Under the pieces are notes generated by a model. The model worked only from the letters and a program-made list of their open reading frames with translations. It was not told the origin of the DNA and ran no database searches. Shown one piece after another: positions 6,595 through 13,933 of a DNA stretch of 13,949 bases. The position numbers were made by a program, and so were the translations under genes. The first letter of the stretch is position 1; each line of letters starts with the position of its first letter. The stretch is from Chloroflexia bacterium (GTDB lineage: Bacteria > Chloroflexota > Chloroflexia > QHBQ01 > JADMIH01). The stretch lies in contig JAICKM010000094.1 of NCBI GenBank assembly GCA_025927935.1, positions 1-13,949 of the forward strand, in the 5' to 3' direction.

Positions 6595-9138
6595 ATGATG
6601 AACCAGCGGCGGATGCGGATGCGGCTGCCGGCACTACTGGCGGCGCTGGCCCTGGGGCTGGCCGCATTATTGTGGGTTGCGCGCGACCGGCTCCCGCCGG
6701 CGCCGCCTACACCGGGCGCGGTGACAGGCGCCCCGACTCCTGGAGGAACGGAACCAATGGCCCATGCCACTCCCCCGCCCGGCCTGGATCTGCCGGGCGT
6801 GCCTGCCGCTGCCTGGCGCCGCGCCATCGGCGCGCCCCTGGCCGAACCGGGAGTCAACAAAGTGGCCGGTCCCGGCAACGGCGACGACGGCCCCTGGCAG
6901 GGCGCGCCGGTGGGCGGACTCGGCGCGGGCAGCATCGGGCGCACCTATCGCGGCGATTTCGCCCGCTGGCACCTGGCCCCCGGCGAGAACCGTTACAGCA
7001 CCGTCTGGGCCGACCAATTCAGCGTGCGCGTGGCCCGGCCCGATGCGCCCGTCAGCGCCCGCGTGCTGCTGCCCGCCCGCCCGCCCAGCGGGCTGCAAGC
7101 CTGGAACTGGGACTACCCGGCGGACGGCGGCACCTACGCCGCGCTGTACCCCTTCGCCTGGTATCACTATGACGCGGCAGCCGCCGGGGTCACGCTGCAA
7201 AGCCGCCAGTTCTCGCCTGTCATCCCGGACAACTACCAGGAGAGCAGCTACCCGGTCGCCGTCTTCGAGTGGACCGTGACCAACGACGCCGCCACTCCCG
7301 CCGATGTCAGCCTCCTGTTCACCTGGGAGAATCCGCTCGGCTGGGATGACCCGGCGGCGGGCGCGGCGGGCAACACCAACCGCATCCGCCGCGCCACGCT
7401 CGACGGCGCGCCCATGCTCGGCGTCGTGATGGGCCGCGGCGCGCCCGACGGCAGCCTCGGCCCGACGGCGGTCAAGCAGGCGTGGGATGGGCAGTTCACC
7501 ATTGCCGCGCGGGAGACGCCGGGCGTGCAACTCAGCGCCCTGGGCCGCTTCGAGACGCAGGGCGACGGCGCGGCCGTCTGGCAGCCGTGGGCGGAGACGG
7601 GCCGGCTGCCGGACACGGACGATCCCGCTCCCGCGCGCCAGGGGCACCCCATCGGTGCGGGCCTGGCGGCAAGCACCCACCTGGCCCCCGGCGAAAGCCG
7701 CGTCATCACCTTTGTGCTGGCCTGGGACCTGCCGCTGATGCAGTTCGGCGCGGGCGCCAACACCGAGCAATGGTACCGGCGCTACACCGAGTGGTTCGGC
7801 AAGGACGGGCATCACGCCTGGGACATCGCGCGCACCGGCTTGCAGCAGGCAACCGCCTGGGCCGAGGCGCTCACCGCCTGGCAGGCGCCGATCCTGGCCG
7901 ATTCGCAACGGCCCACCTGGTATAAAACCGCCCTGTTCAACGAACTGTACTACCTGGTCGACGGCGGGACCATCTGGGAAAACGGCCGCGTGGGCGACCC
8001 CACGCCCAGCGTGCACCGCTTCTCCTACCTGGAGTGCTACGACTATCCCTTCTACTCCACCCTCGACGTGCGCTTCTACGCATCCTTCGCCCAATTGATG
8101 CTCTGGCCCGAGATCGAAAAGGCCGAGATGCGCGAGTTCGCGAAGACCATTCCGCAGTCCGACCCGACACATTATATTACCGACGATGTGGATCACCGGC
8201 GCGACGCCGTGCGCAAGGTGCCGGGTGCGGCGCCCCATGATGTGGGCATGCCCAGCGAAGCGCCGTGGACCCGCATCAACGCCTACACCTATCAGGACGT
8301 GAGCAACTGGAAGGACCTCAACAGCAAGTTCGTGCTATTGGTCTACCGCGACTATGTCGCCACGGGCGACCGGGCCTTCCTGGATGCCGCCTGGCCCGCC
8401 GTGCAGCAAGCCCTGGCCTACTTGAAGATGCTGGACCAGGACGGCGACGGCATCCCGGAGAATACCAACTTCCCCGACCAGACCTACGACACCTGGGTCA
8501 TGCAGGGTATCAGCGCCTATTGCGGCAGCCTCTGGCTGGCGGCGCTGGAGGCCGGGACCGCCATGGCCGATCTCGAAAAGGCCCCGGATGCGGCCGCGCA
8601 GTACCGGGCCTGGTTCGCCCAGGCGCAGCCGCGCTTTGAGTCAGCGCTGTGGAACGGCCGCTACTACGACTATGACACCGGCGAGCACGGCTACCACGAC
8701 AGCGTGATGGCCGATCAACTCGCCGGGCAGTGGTATGCCGACACCACCGGCTTGCCGCCCATCGTGCCGGTCACGCACACGCGCAGCGCGCTCGATACCG
8801 TCTACCGGCTTAACGTGCGCGGCTTCGGCGACGGGCAGATGGGCGCGGTCAACGGCATGCGCCCGGACGGCACGCCCGATACCAGCAACATGCAAGCGGA
8901 AGAAGTCTGGACCGGCACGAGCTATGCCCTGGCCGGATTCATGCTTCATCAGCATATGGATGACGCGGCCTGGGCCACGGCCTATGGGGTTTACCGGGTG
9001 ACGTATGAGACCAGGGGCTACTGGTTCCGCACCCCCGAAGCCTGGGATGTTCACGGCAACTTCCGCGCATCGATGTATATGCGGCCGCAGGCCATCTGGG
9101 CCATGGAATGGGCGCTCACCCGGCGGAGCGCGCGCTAA
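6595..9138 (+). CDS. Glycoside hydrolase family 116 beta-glucosidase, membrane-tethered or secreted
   Basis: The 847-aa protein opens with an Arg-rich start, a hydrophobic segment (about residues 11-28) and a Pro/Gly/Thr linker, so it is exported and probably anchored. An N-terminal beta-sandwich domain (GPWQGAPVGGLGAGSIGRTYRGDF near 100) is followed by the (alpha/alpha)6 catalytic domain shared with human GBA2. Recognisable blocks are YLECYDYPFYSTLDVRFYAS, WKDLNSKFVLLVYRDY, YDTWVMQGISAYCGSLWLAA, MADQLAGQWYADTTG and MGAVNGM. By alignment from memory, the nucleophile is E480 (in YLEC) and the acid/base D632 (in TYDTW); their spacing of 152 equals that of Thermoanaerobacterium GH116 (E441/D593). 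It removes terminal beta-linked glucose, probably from oligosaccharides or glucosides outside the cell. The start was placed at the ATG before the signal segment; the ribosome site is weak, and 6598 is equally possible. Complete C-terminus. Confidence 0.93.
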   Translation: MMNQRRMRMRLPALLAALALGLAALLWVARDRLPPAPPTPGAVTGAPTPGGTEPMAHATPPPGLDLPGVPAAAWRRAIGAPLAEPGVNKVAGPGNGDDGPWQGAPVGGLGAGSIGRTYRGDFARWHLAPGENRYSTVWADQFSVRVARPDAPVSARVLLPARPPSGLQAWNWDYPADGGTYAALYPFAWYHYDAAAAGVTLQSRQFSPVIPDNYQESSYPVAVFEWTVTNDAATPADVSLLFTWENPLGWDDPAAGAAGNTNRIRRATLDGAPMLGVVMGRGAPDGSLGPTAVKQAWDGQFTIAARETPGVQLSALGRFETQGDGAAVWQPWAETGRLPDTDDPAPARQGHPIGAGLAASTHLAPGESRVITFVLAWDLPLMQFGAGANTEQWYRRYTEWFGKDGHHAWDIARTGLQQATAWAEALTAWQAPILADSQRPTWYKTALFNELYYLVDGGTIWENGRVGDPTPSVHRFSYLECYDYPFYSTLDVRFYASFAQLMLWPEIEKAEMREFAKTIPQSDPTHYITDDVDHRRDAVRKVPGAAPHDVGMPSEAPWTRINAYTYQDVSNWKDLNSKFVLLVYRDYVATGDRAFLDAAWPAVQQALAYLKMLDQDGDGIPENTNFPDQTYDTWVMQGISAYCGSLWLAALEAGTAMADLEKAPDAAAQYRAWFAQAQPRFESALWNGRYYDYDTGEHGYHDSVMADQLAGQWYADTTGLPPIVPVTHTRSALDTVYRLNVRGFGDGQMGAVNGMRPDGTPDTSNMQAEEVWTGTSYALAGFMLHQHMDDAAWATAYGVYRVTYETRGYWFRTPEAWDVHGNFRASMYMRPQAIWAMEWALTRRSAR

Positions 9139-9230
9139 GTCGCGGCGGCCAGGCGGCCTGCCCGCGTCCGCAGCCGGGTGGCCCGCCCGGCACAAATTGG
9201 TATCGGCGGGCAAGGAAAGCAGGGATTCGC

Positions 9231-9260
9231 TTGACCAAGCAGACGTAAACGTTGTATAGT
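9231..9260 (+). promoter_or_regulatory. Predicted promoter of the E1 dehydrogenase gene
   Basis: TTGACC (9231-9236) and TATAGT (9255-9260) are separated by 18 bp; a second overlapping TATAGT follows at 9260-9265. The start would be near 9267, leaving a leader of about 120 nt. The sequence GTATA-N8-TATAC (9254-9271) is a small inverted repeat over the -10 and start site and could be an operator. The 249-bp gap after GH116 otherwise holds only a 6-bp hairpin (9173-9191) and no gene. Confidence 0.6.
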
Positions 9261-9387
9261 ATAGTGTATACGCCTGAATCCGGAACTAGCCCCACTACGT
9301 CACAAGGATGCGACGTCGAAGCCCCAATGATGCGGCGCGCTTGTTCCCCGGAGATTATAGTTGCCAAAGACTCACGGAGGAACTGAC

Positions 9388-11652
9388 GTGGTCCATTCAA
9401 CGGTCTCGCGCCGTGCGGCAAAAGATTCGCAGCGCGAAGCGCCCGCCGAGCGCCGGCACGGTTATTATTCTACTCTGGTGGATAGTGTTTTCCCGCTGGA
9501 CGAGAAGAACTCGGAAGCACGCACCAAAGCCCGCAAAGACCTCGAAGGGTTGAGCGTCCAGGATCTGCTGGCGGCTTACGCCTGCATGCGCCTGTCGCGG
9601 GAAATCGACAAGATGGAAACGCTACTGCACCGCTCGGGCAATCTCTGGTTCAGCATCGCGGGCGCAGGCAAAGAGGCGATCAACGTCGCCATCGGCATGC
9701 ATCTGCGCGACGACGATATCAAGCTGCCCTACTATCGCGATCGCGCGCTCGCCCTCTGGTCGGGCATCCCGCTGATCGAGATCCTGCGCCAGGGCACCGC
9801 CTCGCGCTTCGACGCCATGTCGGGTGGCCGGCAGATGACCAGCCACTTCGGCTCGAAGGAATACAATTATCCCACCGGCAGCACGATGACCGGCTCGCAG
9901 TGCTTGCCCGCCGCTGGGCGTGCCAATGCGCTGGCCCTGGAGCGCAAGCTGGGCGTGAGCGTCAGCGATTCGCAGCCCGACACGGTGGTATACACCTCCC
10001 TGGGCGACGGCACCACCTCGGAAGGCGAAGTCGAAGAAGCGATCCGCGACGCGGTGCGCAACATGTCCCCGCTGCTGATCGTCATCGAGGACGACCGCTG
10101 GGCTATCTCGACTCCGGTCGAGGTCAACGTGCCCGGCGGCGACATCAGCCGGCTCTATCGCCAGTATGAGCACATCGGGCCGAACAACCACCTGGAAATC
10201 ATGTCGGTGGACGGCACTGATTTCATGGCGAGCTATCGCGCCGCGCAGCAGGCGGTCAGCTATCTGCGCGAGCGCAAAGGCCCCGTGCTGCTGCACGCGC
10301 ATGTGACCCGCCCGCTCAGCCACTCGTCGGCAGACACGCAGGCGTATTACCGCAATGCCGCCGACCTGGCCGAGGAAGAGTCGCGTGACCCGCTCACGCG
10401 CATGGCCGCCCTGCTGGGCCAGTACGAGTTCCCGGCGGAGAAGCTGGCCGAGCTGGACAACCTGATCCTGCGCGAGGTGCGCCAGGCCGCCAACACGGCC
10501 ACCGCCGAGCCGAAGATCGACCCGTCCACGGTGCTCACCAACATCACCGCGACCCCGCTCCAGGTGGAGTGGACCGACGTGCGCCCGGTCGACCCCGGCC
10601 CCCCGGCGGCACCCCCGGACGCCGAGCGCATCCCCATGCGCGACATGATCAACCGCGTGCTGATCGAAGAGATGGGCCGCAATGATCGCATCGTCGTCTT
10701 CGGCGAGGACGTGGCCGACTTCCCGCAGGCGGGGCCGCGCGACGGCCTCAAGGGCAAGGGCGGCGTCTTCCACGTCACCCGCGGCGTGGGCGCGGCCTAC
10801 CCGGATCGCGTCTGGAACTCCCCGCTGGCCGAGGCCACGATCCTGGGCACGGCCATGGGCTACTCGCTGGGCGGCTGGCTGCCCGTGGTCGAGATCCAGT
10901 TCCGCGACTACATCCACCCCGGCTGGCAGCAGCTGGTGGACGAGATCGCCACCCTGCGCTGGCGCTCCAACGGCTTGTTCTCCTGCCCGATGGTGATCCG
11001 CGTGGCCTATGGCGACTACCTGGGCGGCGCCGGGGCCATCTGGCACAGCGAGGCCGCCGTCGGCCCCGTGGCCCACTATCCGGGCCTGCGCGTGGTCGTG
11101 CCGGGCACCGCGGCGGATGCCGCCGGGCTGCTGCGCGAGGCCATGGCCTCCGGCGACCCCGTCGTCTTCCTGGAGTGCAAGTCGCAGTATGAAGCGCACC
11201 CGGCCCGCTCGCCGTATCCCGGCCCGGACTACCGCGTGCCGTTCGGCGTGGCCCGCAAGCACCAAGAGGGCGAAGACCTGACCATCGTCACCTACGGCAA
11301 CCTGTTGCCGCGCGCCACCGCGGCGGCGCAGCGCCTGGAGGACGAACTGGCCGTCTCCTGCGAGATCCTCGATCTGCGCACGGTGGACGCCGGGTACGAC
11401 AAGGGCGCCATCCTGGAGTCGATCCGCAAGACCGGCCGCGTGCTGGTCGCCGACGAGGATCGCCCGATGGGCGGCTTCGGCGCCTCGGTGGTTGCCGACA
11501 TCGCCACCCAGTGGTCGCACCTGCTGAAAAGCCCGATCGGCCGCGTGGCCCCCAAGTTCACCCGTGTCTGCTACGGACCGCAGGGCGAGAAGGCGATCAT
11601 GCCGTCGCCCGACTCGGTCTTCGACGAGGCGCGCCGCATTCTCGGGCTGTAA
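9388..11652 (+). CDS. Fused alpha-beta E1 component of a 2-oxo acid dehydrogenase (thiamine diphosphate-dependent)
   Basis: The 754-aa protein joins an E1-alpha domain (about residues 50-350) to an E1-beta domain (about 415-754) through a Pro-rich linker. The alpha part has the thiamine diphosphate motif GDGTTSEGEVEEAI (starting G206) ending at VIEDDRWAIS, and the family block YYRDRALALWSG; the beta part has VVFGEDVADF, WHSEAAVGPVAHYPGLRVVVPGT and DPVVFLECKSQYE. Such fusions usually decarboxylate branched-chain 2-oxo acids or pyruvate and pass the acyl group to an E2 lipoyl protein; no E2 or E3 gene is in the window. The GTG at 9388 has GGAGG 7 nt upstream and is preferred; a TTG at 9361 in the same frame lies before that ribosome site. 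The gene has its own promoter and a terminator hairpin behind it. D236 replaces the usual metal-binding Asn. Substrate undecided. Confidence 0.92.
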   Translation: MVHSTVSRRAAKDSQREAPAERRHGYYSTLVDSVFPLDEKNSEARTKARKDLEGLSVQDLLAAYACMRLSREIDKMETLLHRSGNLWFSIAGAGKEAINVAIGMHLRDDDIKLPYYRDRALALWSGIPLIEILRQGTASRFDAMSGGRQMTSHFGSKEYNYPTGSTMTGSQCLPAAGRANALALERKLGVSVSDSQPDTVVYTSLGDGTTSEGEVEEAIRDAVRNMSPLLIVIEDDRWAISTPVEVNVPGGDISRLYRQYEHIGPNNHLEIMSVDGTDFMASYRAAQQAVSYLRERKGPVLLHAHVTRPLSHSSADTQAYYRNAADLAEEESRDPLTRMAALLGQYEFPAEKLAELDNLILREVRQAANTATAEPKIDPSTVLTNITATPLQVEWTDVRPVDPGPPAAPPDAERIPMRDMINRVLIEEMGRNDRIVVFGEDVADFPQAGPRDGLKGKGGVFHVTRGVGAAYPDRVWNSPLAEATILGTAMGYSLGGWLPVVEIQFRDYIHPGWQQLVDEIATLRWRSNGLFSCPMVIRVAYGDYLGGAGAIWHSEAAVGPVAHYPGLRVVVPGTAADAAGLLREAMASGDPVVFLECKSQYEAHPARSPYPGPDYRVPFGVARKHQEGEDLTIVTYGNLLPRATAAAQRLEDELAVSCEILDLRTVDAGYDKGAILESIRKTGRVLVADEDRPMGGFGASVVADIATQWSHLLKSPIGRVAPKFTRVCYGPQGEKAIMPSPDSVFDEARRILGL

Positions 11653-11678
11653 CAGCCGTCAGTCTGCAGCCGTCAGGT

Positions 11679-11718
11679 AACGGCGGGCCGGTATTCTGTG
11701 GGATACCGGCCCGCCGTT
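11679..11718 (+). terminator. Strong terminator-like hairpin after the E1 gene
   Basis: A perfect 16-bp stem (AACGGCGGGCCGGTAT and its complement) closes an 8-nt loop, starting 26 nt after the stop codon, and is followed by GTTTGTG, a poor T tract. A 10-bp direct repeat CAGCCGTCAG (11653-11662 and 11667-11676) fills the gap between stop codon and hairpin. The length and perfection of the stem point to a transcription end shared by many high-GC bacteria with weak U tracts. Confidence 0.75.
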
Positions 11719-11914
11719 GTTTGTGCCCCGGCCTATGGCGCCTGATGGCTAATCCGCCGAATGTCCCCCTGAATTTCCGCCAACCGGTACGTTACTCCCC
11801 GTCGCCCCAGGCATTCCAATAATGCGCGGCGGCCGACCAGGGTGCAGCATCGTGCATCCCGGCGGCTCAGCAGCGCGCAGGGTCCGTCATGATTGGAGAA
11901 ACGAGGGAAGTATA

Positions 11915-13786
11915 ATGCGCAGTTGGGGCCGGGCCTGGGAGCGTAGCGGCAAAGCCCGCATAGTGGGACTGGTGATCGCGGGCGTCGCCGTTGCGGCGCT
12001 GGCCTTTGGCCTGAATACATTGTGGGGCGCGGTGGTGGCCCAGCAGGCGCGCGCCGCGCTCCAGGCGCGGATTGCGGCGGCGCCGGTGGCGGGCAAGATC
12101 GCCTTTGTCGAGCAGATTGAGGAAAAGGTCCAGATTTGCGTCCTGGATGCCGACGGCCCGGACGCGCGCTGCTTCGCGGACCTGCCCGTCTCGGCGCTCG
12201 ATCCCGCCTGGTCGCCCGATGGGCGGCGGATCGCGTTTACCGGCCTGGAGAACGAGGATCAGGACATCTACGTCATGGACGCGGACGGCACCCATGCCCG
12301 CAACCTCACCCACCGCCCCGGCCGCGACGAGTCGCCCACCTGGTCGCCCGACGGCAAGCAGATCGCCTTCGCCGTGGACTATTACGGGCGACGGGGCATC
12401 GCTGTGATGGACGCCGCCGGCGGCAATATTGTTATGCTGCTCGACGAGCCGTACGCCGCGCATCCCGCGTGGTCGCCCGACGGCAAGCAGATTGCCTTCG
12501 TGGCCTTCCACGATCAGCAGTACCACATCTTTACCATGGACGCGAACGGCGGCAATGTGCGGCCGATCGCCCGTGGCGCGGGCCAACCGGCCTGGACGCC
12601 GGACAGCCGCCTGACCTACCTGACGGGCGCCGCGGGCAACGAAGTCTACGTTGTGAACGCCGACGGCGCCGGCGCGCAACGCTTCTTTGACCAGACGGTG
12701 ACCGGCGGCGTAGTCTGGGCGCCGGGCGGGCAGAGAATCGCCTTCGTGCGGGACGACCTGCTCTATGTCGCCGATAGTACCGGCGCCAATATCCGGCGCT
12801 TGCCTAACGACCACCCCAATCCCTGGGCCACGCCCTGGGCGCCCACCTGGGCGCCTGATGGGCGGCACCTGGCGTTTACCATGTTTCCCGACAAGAACAC
12901 GGAGATCTTCGCCGCCGCCGCCGGCAGCGGCGGCAATCTCCGCCGCCTCACCAGCACCCCGGCGGCGGACAGCAGACCGGCGCTGGCGCCCGACGGCCGG
13001 CAGATCGCCTTCATCTCGAACCGCGACGGGGGCCGCTACAGCTACGACCTCTATGTGATGAACAGCGACGGCAGCAACCTGCGGCGCCCCATCCAGCAGA
13101 CGGGCAGCGCCCACCGCGAGTTGCTGTTCGACAGCGCGCCGGTCTGGTCGCCTGATGGCCGGTACATCGCCTTCGTGGCCGATTACCGCCTGAAGGTGGT
13201 GGATGCCGCAGGCGGTACGCCGCGCGACCTGGGCCGCAGCGTGGCCAGCGGGCGCGCCCCCAGTTGGGCGCCCGACAGCCAGCACCTCGTCTTCGACTCG
13301 CTGCGCGAACTGTTTGTGGCCGGCGTCGACGCCCGCACGCCCGACAGCGTGCTGACCGCCGCCTGGGCGCCGGCCTGGGCGCCCGACGGCCGGCAGATCG
13401 CCTTCATCTCGCAGCGGGACGGCGAGCCCAGTCTCTACCTCATGGACGCGGACGGCAGCCATGTCCGCCGCCTCTCCACCACCCCAGCCATCGAGCAGCC
13501 GCCCGTCTGGGCGCCGGACAGCACGCGCCTGGCCTTCCTATCCGGCACGAACAGCGCGGACCGGCTTTGCATCATTGAAGCCGGAGGACAATATGAGCGC
13601 TGCCTGCCGAAAGGCACGTATTCGCGCGAGTCGCCGGCCTGGGCACCCAATGGGTTGCGGCTCGCCTTCGCCGCTCAGGGGGACGCGGATCGTTGGCAGA
13701 TCCACATTGTGGATGCCGGCGGCGAGGATCTGCACCGGCTGGTGGACACCCCCGCCGACAGCACCAGCCCCGTGTGGGGACCGTGA
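11915..13786 (+). CDS. Membrane-anchored TolB-like beta-propeller protein (WxPDG repeats)
   Basis: The 623-aa product has a short basic start, one membrane segment (about residues 15-40) and then only propeller repeats of 40-50 residues, each built as IAF...DADG...R.L...PxWSPDG. I count 13 repeats in this register: the first starts at GKIAF without a preceding WSPDG, and the last ends at TSPVWGP, the very C-terminus, as expected for ring closure. The pattern is that of TolB/PD40-type propellers. It probably lies outside the membrane and binds a protein or ligand; no catalytic domain is fused, and no Tol or Pal gene is near, so a TolB function is not implied. An earlier ATG at 11822 is in frame, but the ATG at 11915 has GAGGG 7 nt upstream and puts the basic residues and membrane segment at the N-terminus. 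Expression is probably independent of the E1 gene because of the hairpin between them. Confidence 0.88.
   Translation: MRSWGRAWERSGKARIVGLVIAGVAVAALAFGLNTLWGAVVAQQARAALQARIAAAPVAGKIAFVEQIEEKVQICVLDADGPDARCFADLPVSALDPAWSPDGRRIAFTGLENEDQDIYVMDADGTHARNLTHRPGRDESPTWSPDGKQIAFAVDYYGRRGIAVMDAAGGNIVMLLDEPYAAHPAWSPDGKQIAFVAFHDQQYHIFTMDANGGNVRPIARGAGQPAWTPDSRLTYLTGAAGNEVYVVNADGAGAQRFFDQTVTGGVVWAPGGQRIAFVRDDLLYVADSTGANIRRLPNDHPNPWATPWAPTWAPDGRHLAFTMFPDKNTEIFAAAAGSGGNLRRLTSTPAADSRPALAPDGRQIAFISNRDGGRYSYDLYVMNSDGSNLRRPIQQTGSAHRELLFDSAPVWSPDGRYIAFVADYRLKVVDAAGGTPRDLGRSVASGRAPSWAPDSQHLVFDSLRELFVAGVDARTPDSVLTAAWAPAWAPDGRQIAFISQRDGEPSLYLMDADGSHVRRLSTTPAIEQPPVWAPDSTRLAFLSGTNSADRLCIIEAGGQYERCLPKGTYSRESPAWAPNGLRLAFAAQGDADRWQIHIVDAGGEDLHRLVDTPADSTSPVWGP
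12985..13018 (+). repeat. 34-bp exact direct repeat inside the propeller gene, copy 1
   Basis: This 34-bp stretch, encoding APDGRQIAFIS, recurs without a mismatch at 13378-13411, 393 bp (131 codons) downstream and in the same frame. Coding repeats are expected in a propeller gene, but exact identity over 34 bp, including third positions, is higher than between most other blades. Confidence 0.8.
13378..13411 (+). repeat. 34-bp exact direct repeat inside the propeller gene, copy 2
   Basis: This is the second copy of the repeat at 12985-13018, three blades later. A similar pair with one mismatch in 31 bp occurs at 12341-12371 and 12470-12500, in adjacent blades. Confidence 0.8.
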
Positions 13787-13835
13787 GCGATCGCGGCCCC
13801 GCTAAACCGGGACTTCCGGCCCGGATACTCAGGAC

Positions 13836-13864
13836 TTCCATTTAGGGGGGCTTTCTGGTACAAT
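13836..13864 (+). promoter_or_regulatory. Possible promoter before the window end
   Basis: A good -10 hexamer TACAAT (13859-13864) follows the propeller gene by 73 bp. The -35 is poor: TTCCAT at 13836-13841 has the right 17-bp spacing but matches the consensus at only two positions. A start near 13871 would transcribe the hairpins and possible tRNA that follow. Confidence 0.4.
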
Positions 13865-13891
13865 GGACCTAATCCAACGTCAATTATGGTA

Positions 13892-13933
13892 ACTTGCCGT
13901 GGCCAGGCCGCGGCAGGTCACAGGGAAATGTGA
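13892..13933 (+). other. Two adjacent RNA hairpins in a probable leader
   Basis: The first hairpin (13892-13918) pairs ACTTGCCGTGG with CCGCGGCAGGT, with two G-U pairs and a CCAGG loop that can tighten further. The second (TCACA with TGTGA, GGGAAA loop) spans 13918-13933; the two overlap at one base. They lie between the TACAAT box and the putative tRNA start. I recognise no riboswitch class. Confidence 0.45.

Noticed and set aside
6667..8238. Long open frame on the minus strand (523 codons)
   Set aside because: It is antisense to the GH116 gene, whose catalytic motifs are unmistakable; no domain is recognisable in the opposite frame.
9244..9257. GTAAACG in the E1 promoter spacer as a further LacI site
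   Set aside because: In the operator register it matches the CebR-like 14-mer at only about 5 of 14 positions and lacks both TGG/CCA ends.
9622..11520. Long open frame on the minus strand (632 codons)
   Set aside because: It runs antisense to the E1 gene, is rich in His, Arg, Asp, Gly and Ala without motifs, and results from the high GC of the opposite strand.
11911..11916. TATAAT at the start codon of the propeller gene as a promoter
   Set aside because: It overlaps the ATG itself, has no -35 at 16-18 bp and would give a leaderless or truncated message; the ribosome site in front shows a normal leader.
11867..13462. Long open frame on the minus strand (531 codons)
   Set aside because: It is antisense to the propeller gene; its repeat-like RRPGR pattern only mirrors the WSPDG codons.
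12200..13780. Regularly spaced similar DNA segments as a CRISPR array
   Set aside because: The repeats are in-frame codons of WxPDGxxIAF blades with variable spacing and divergent third positions.
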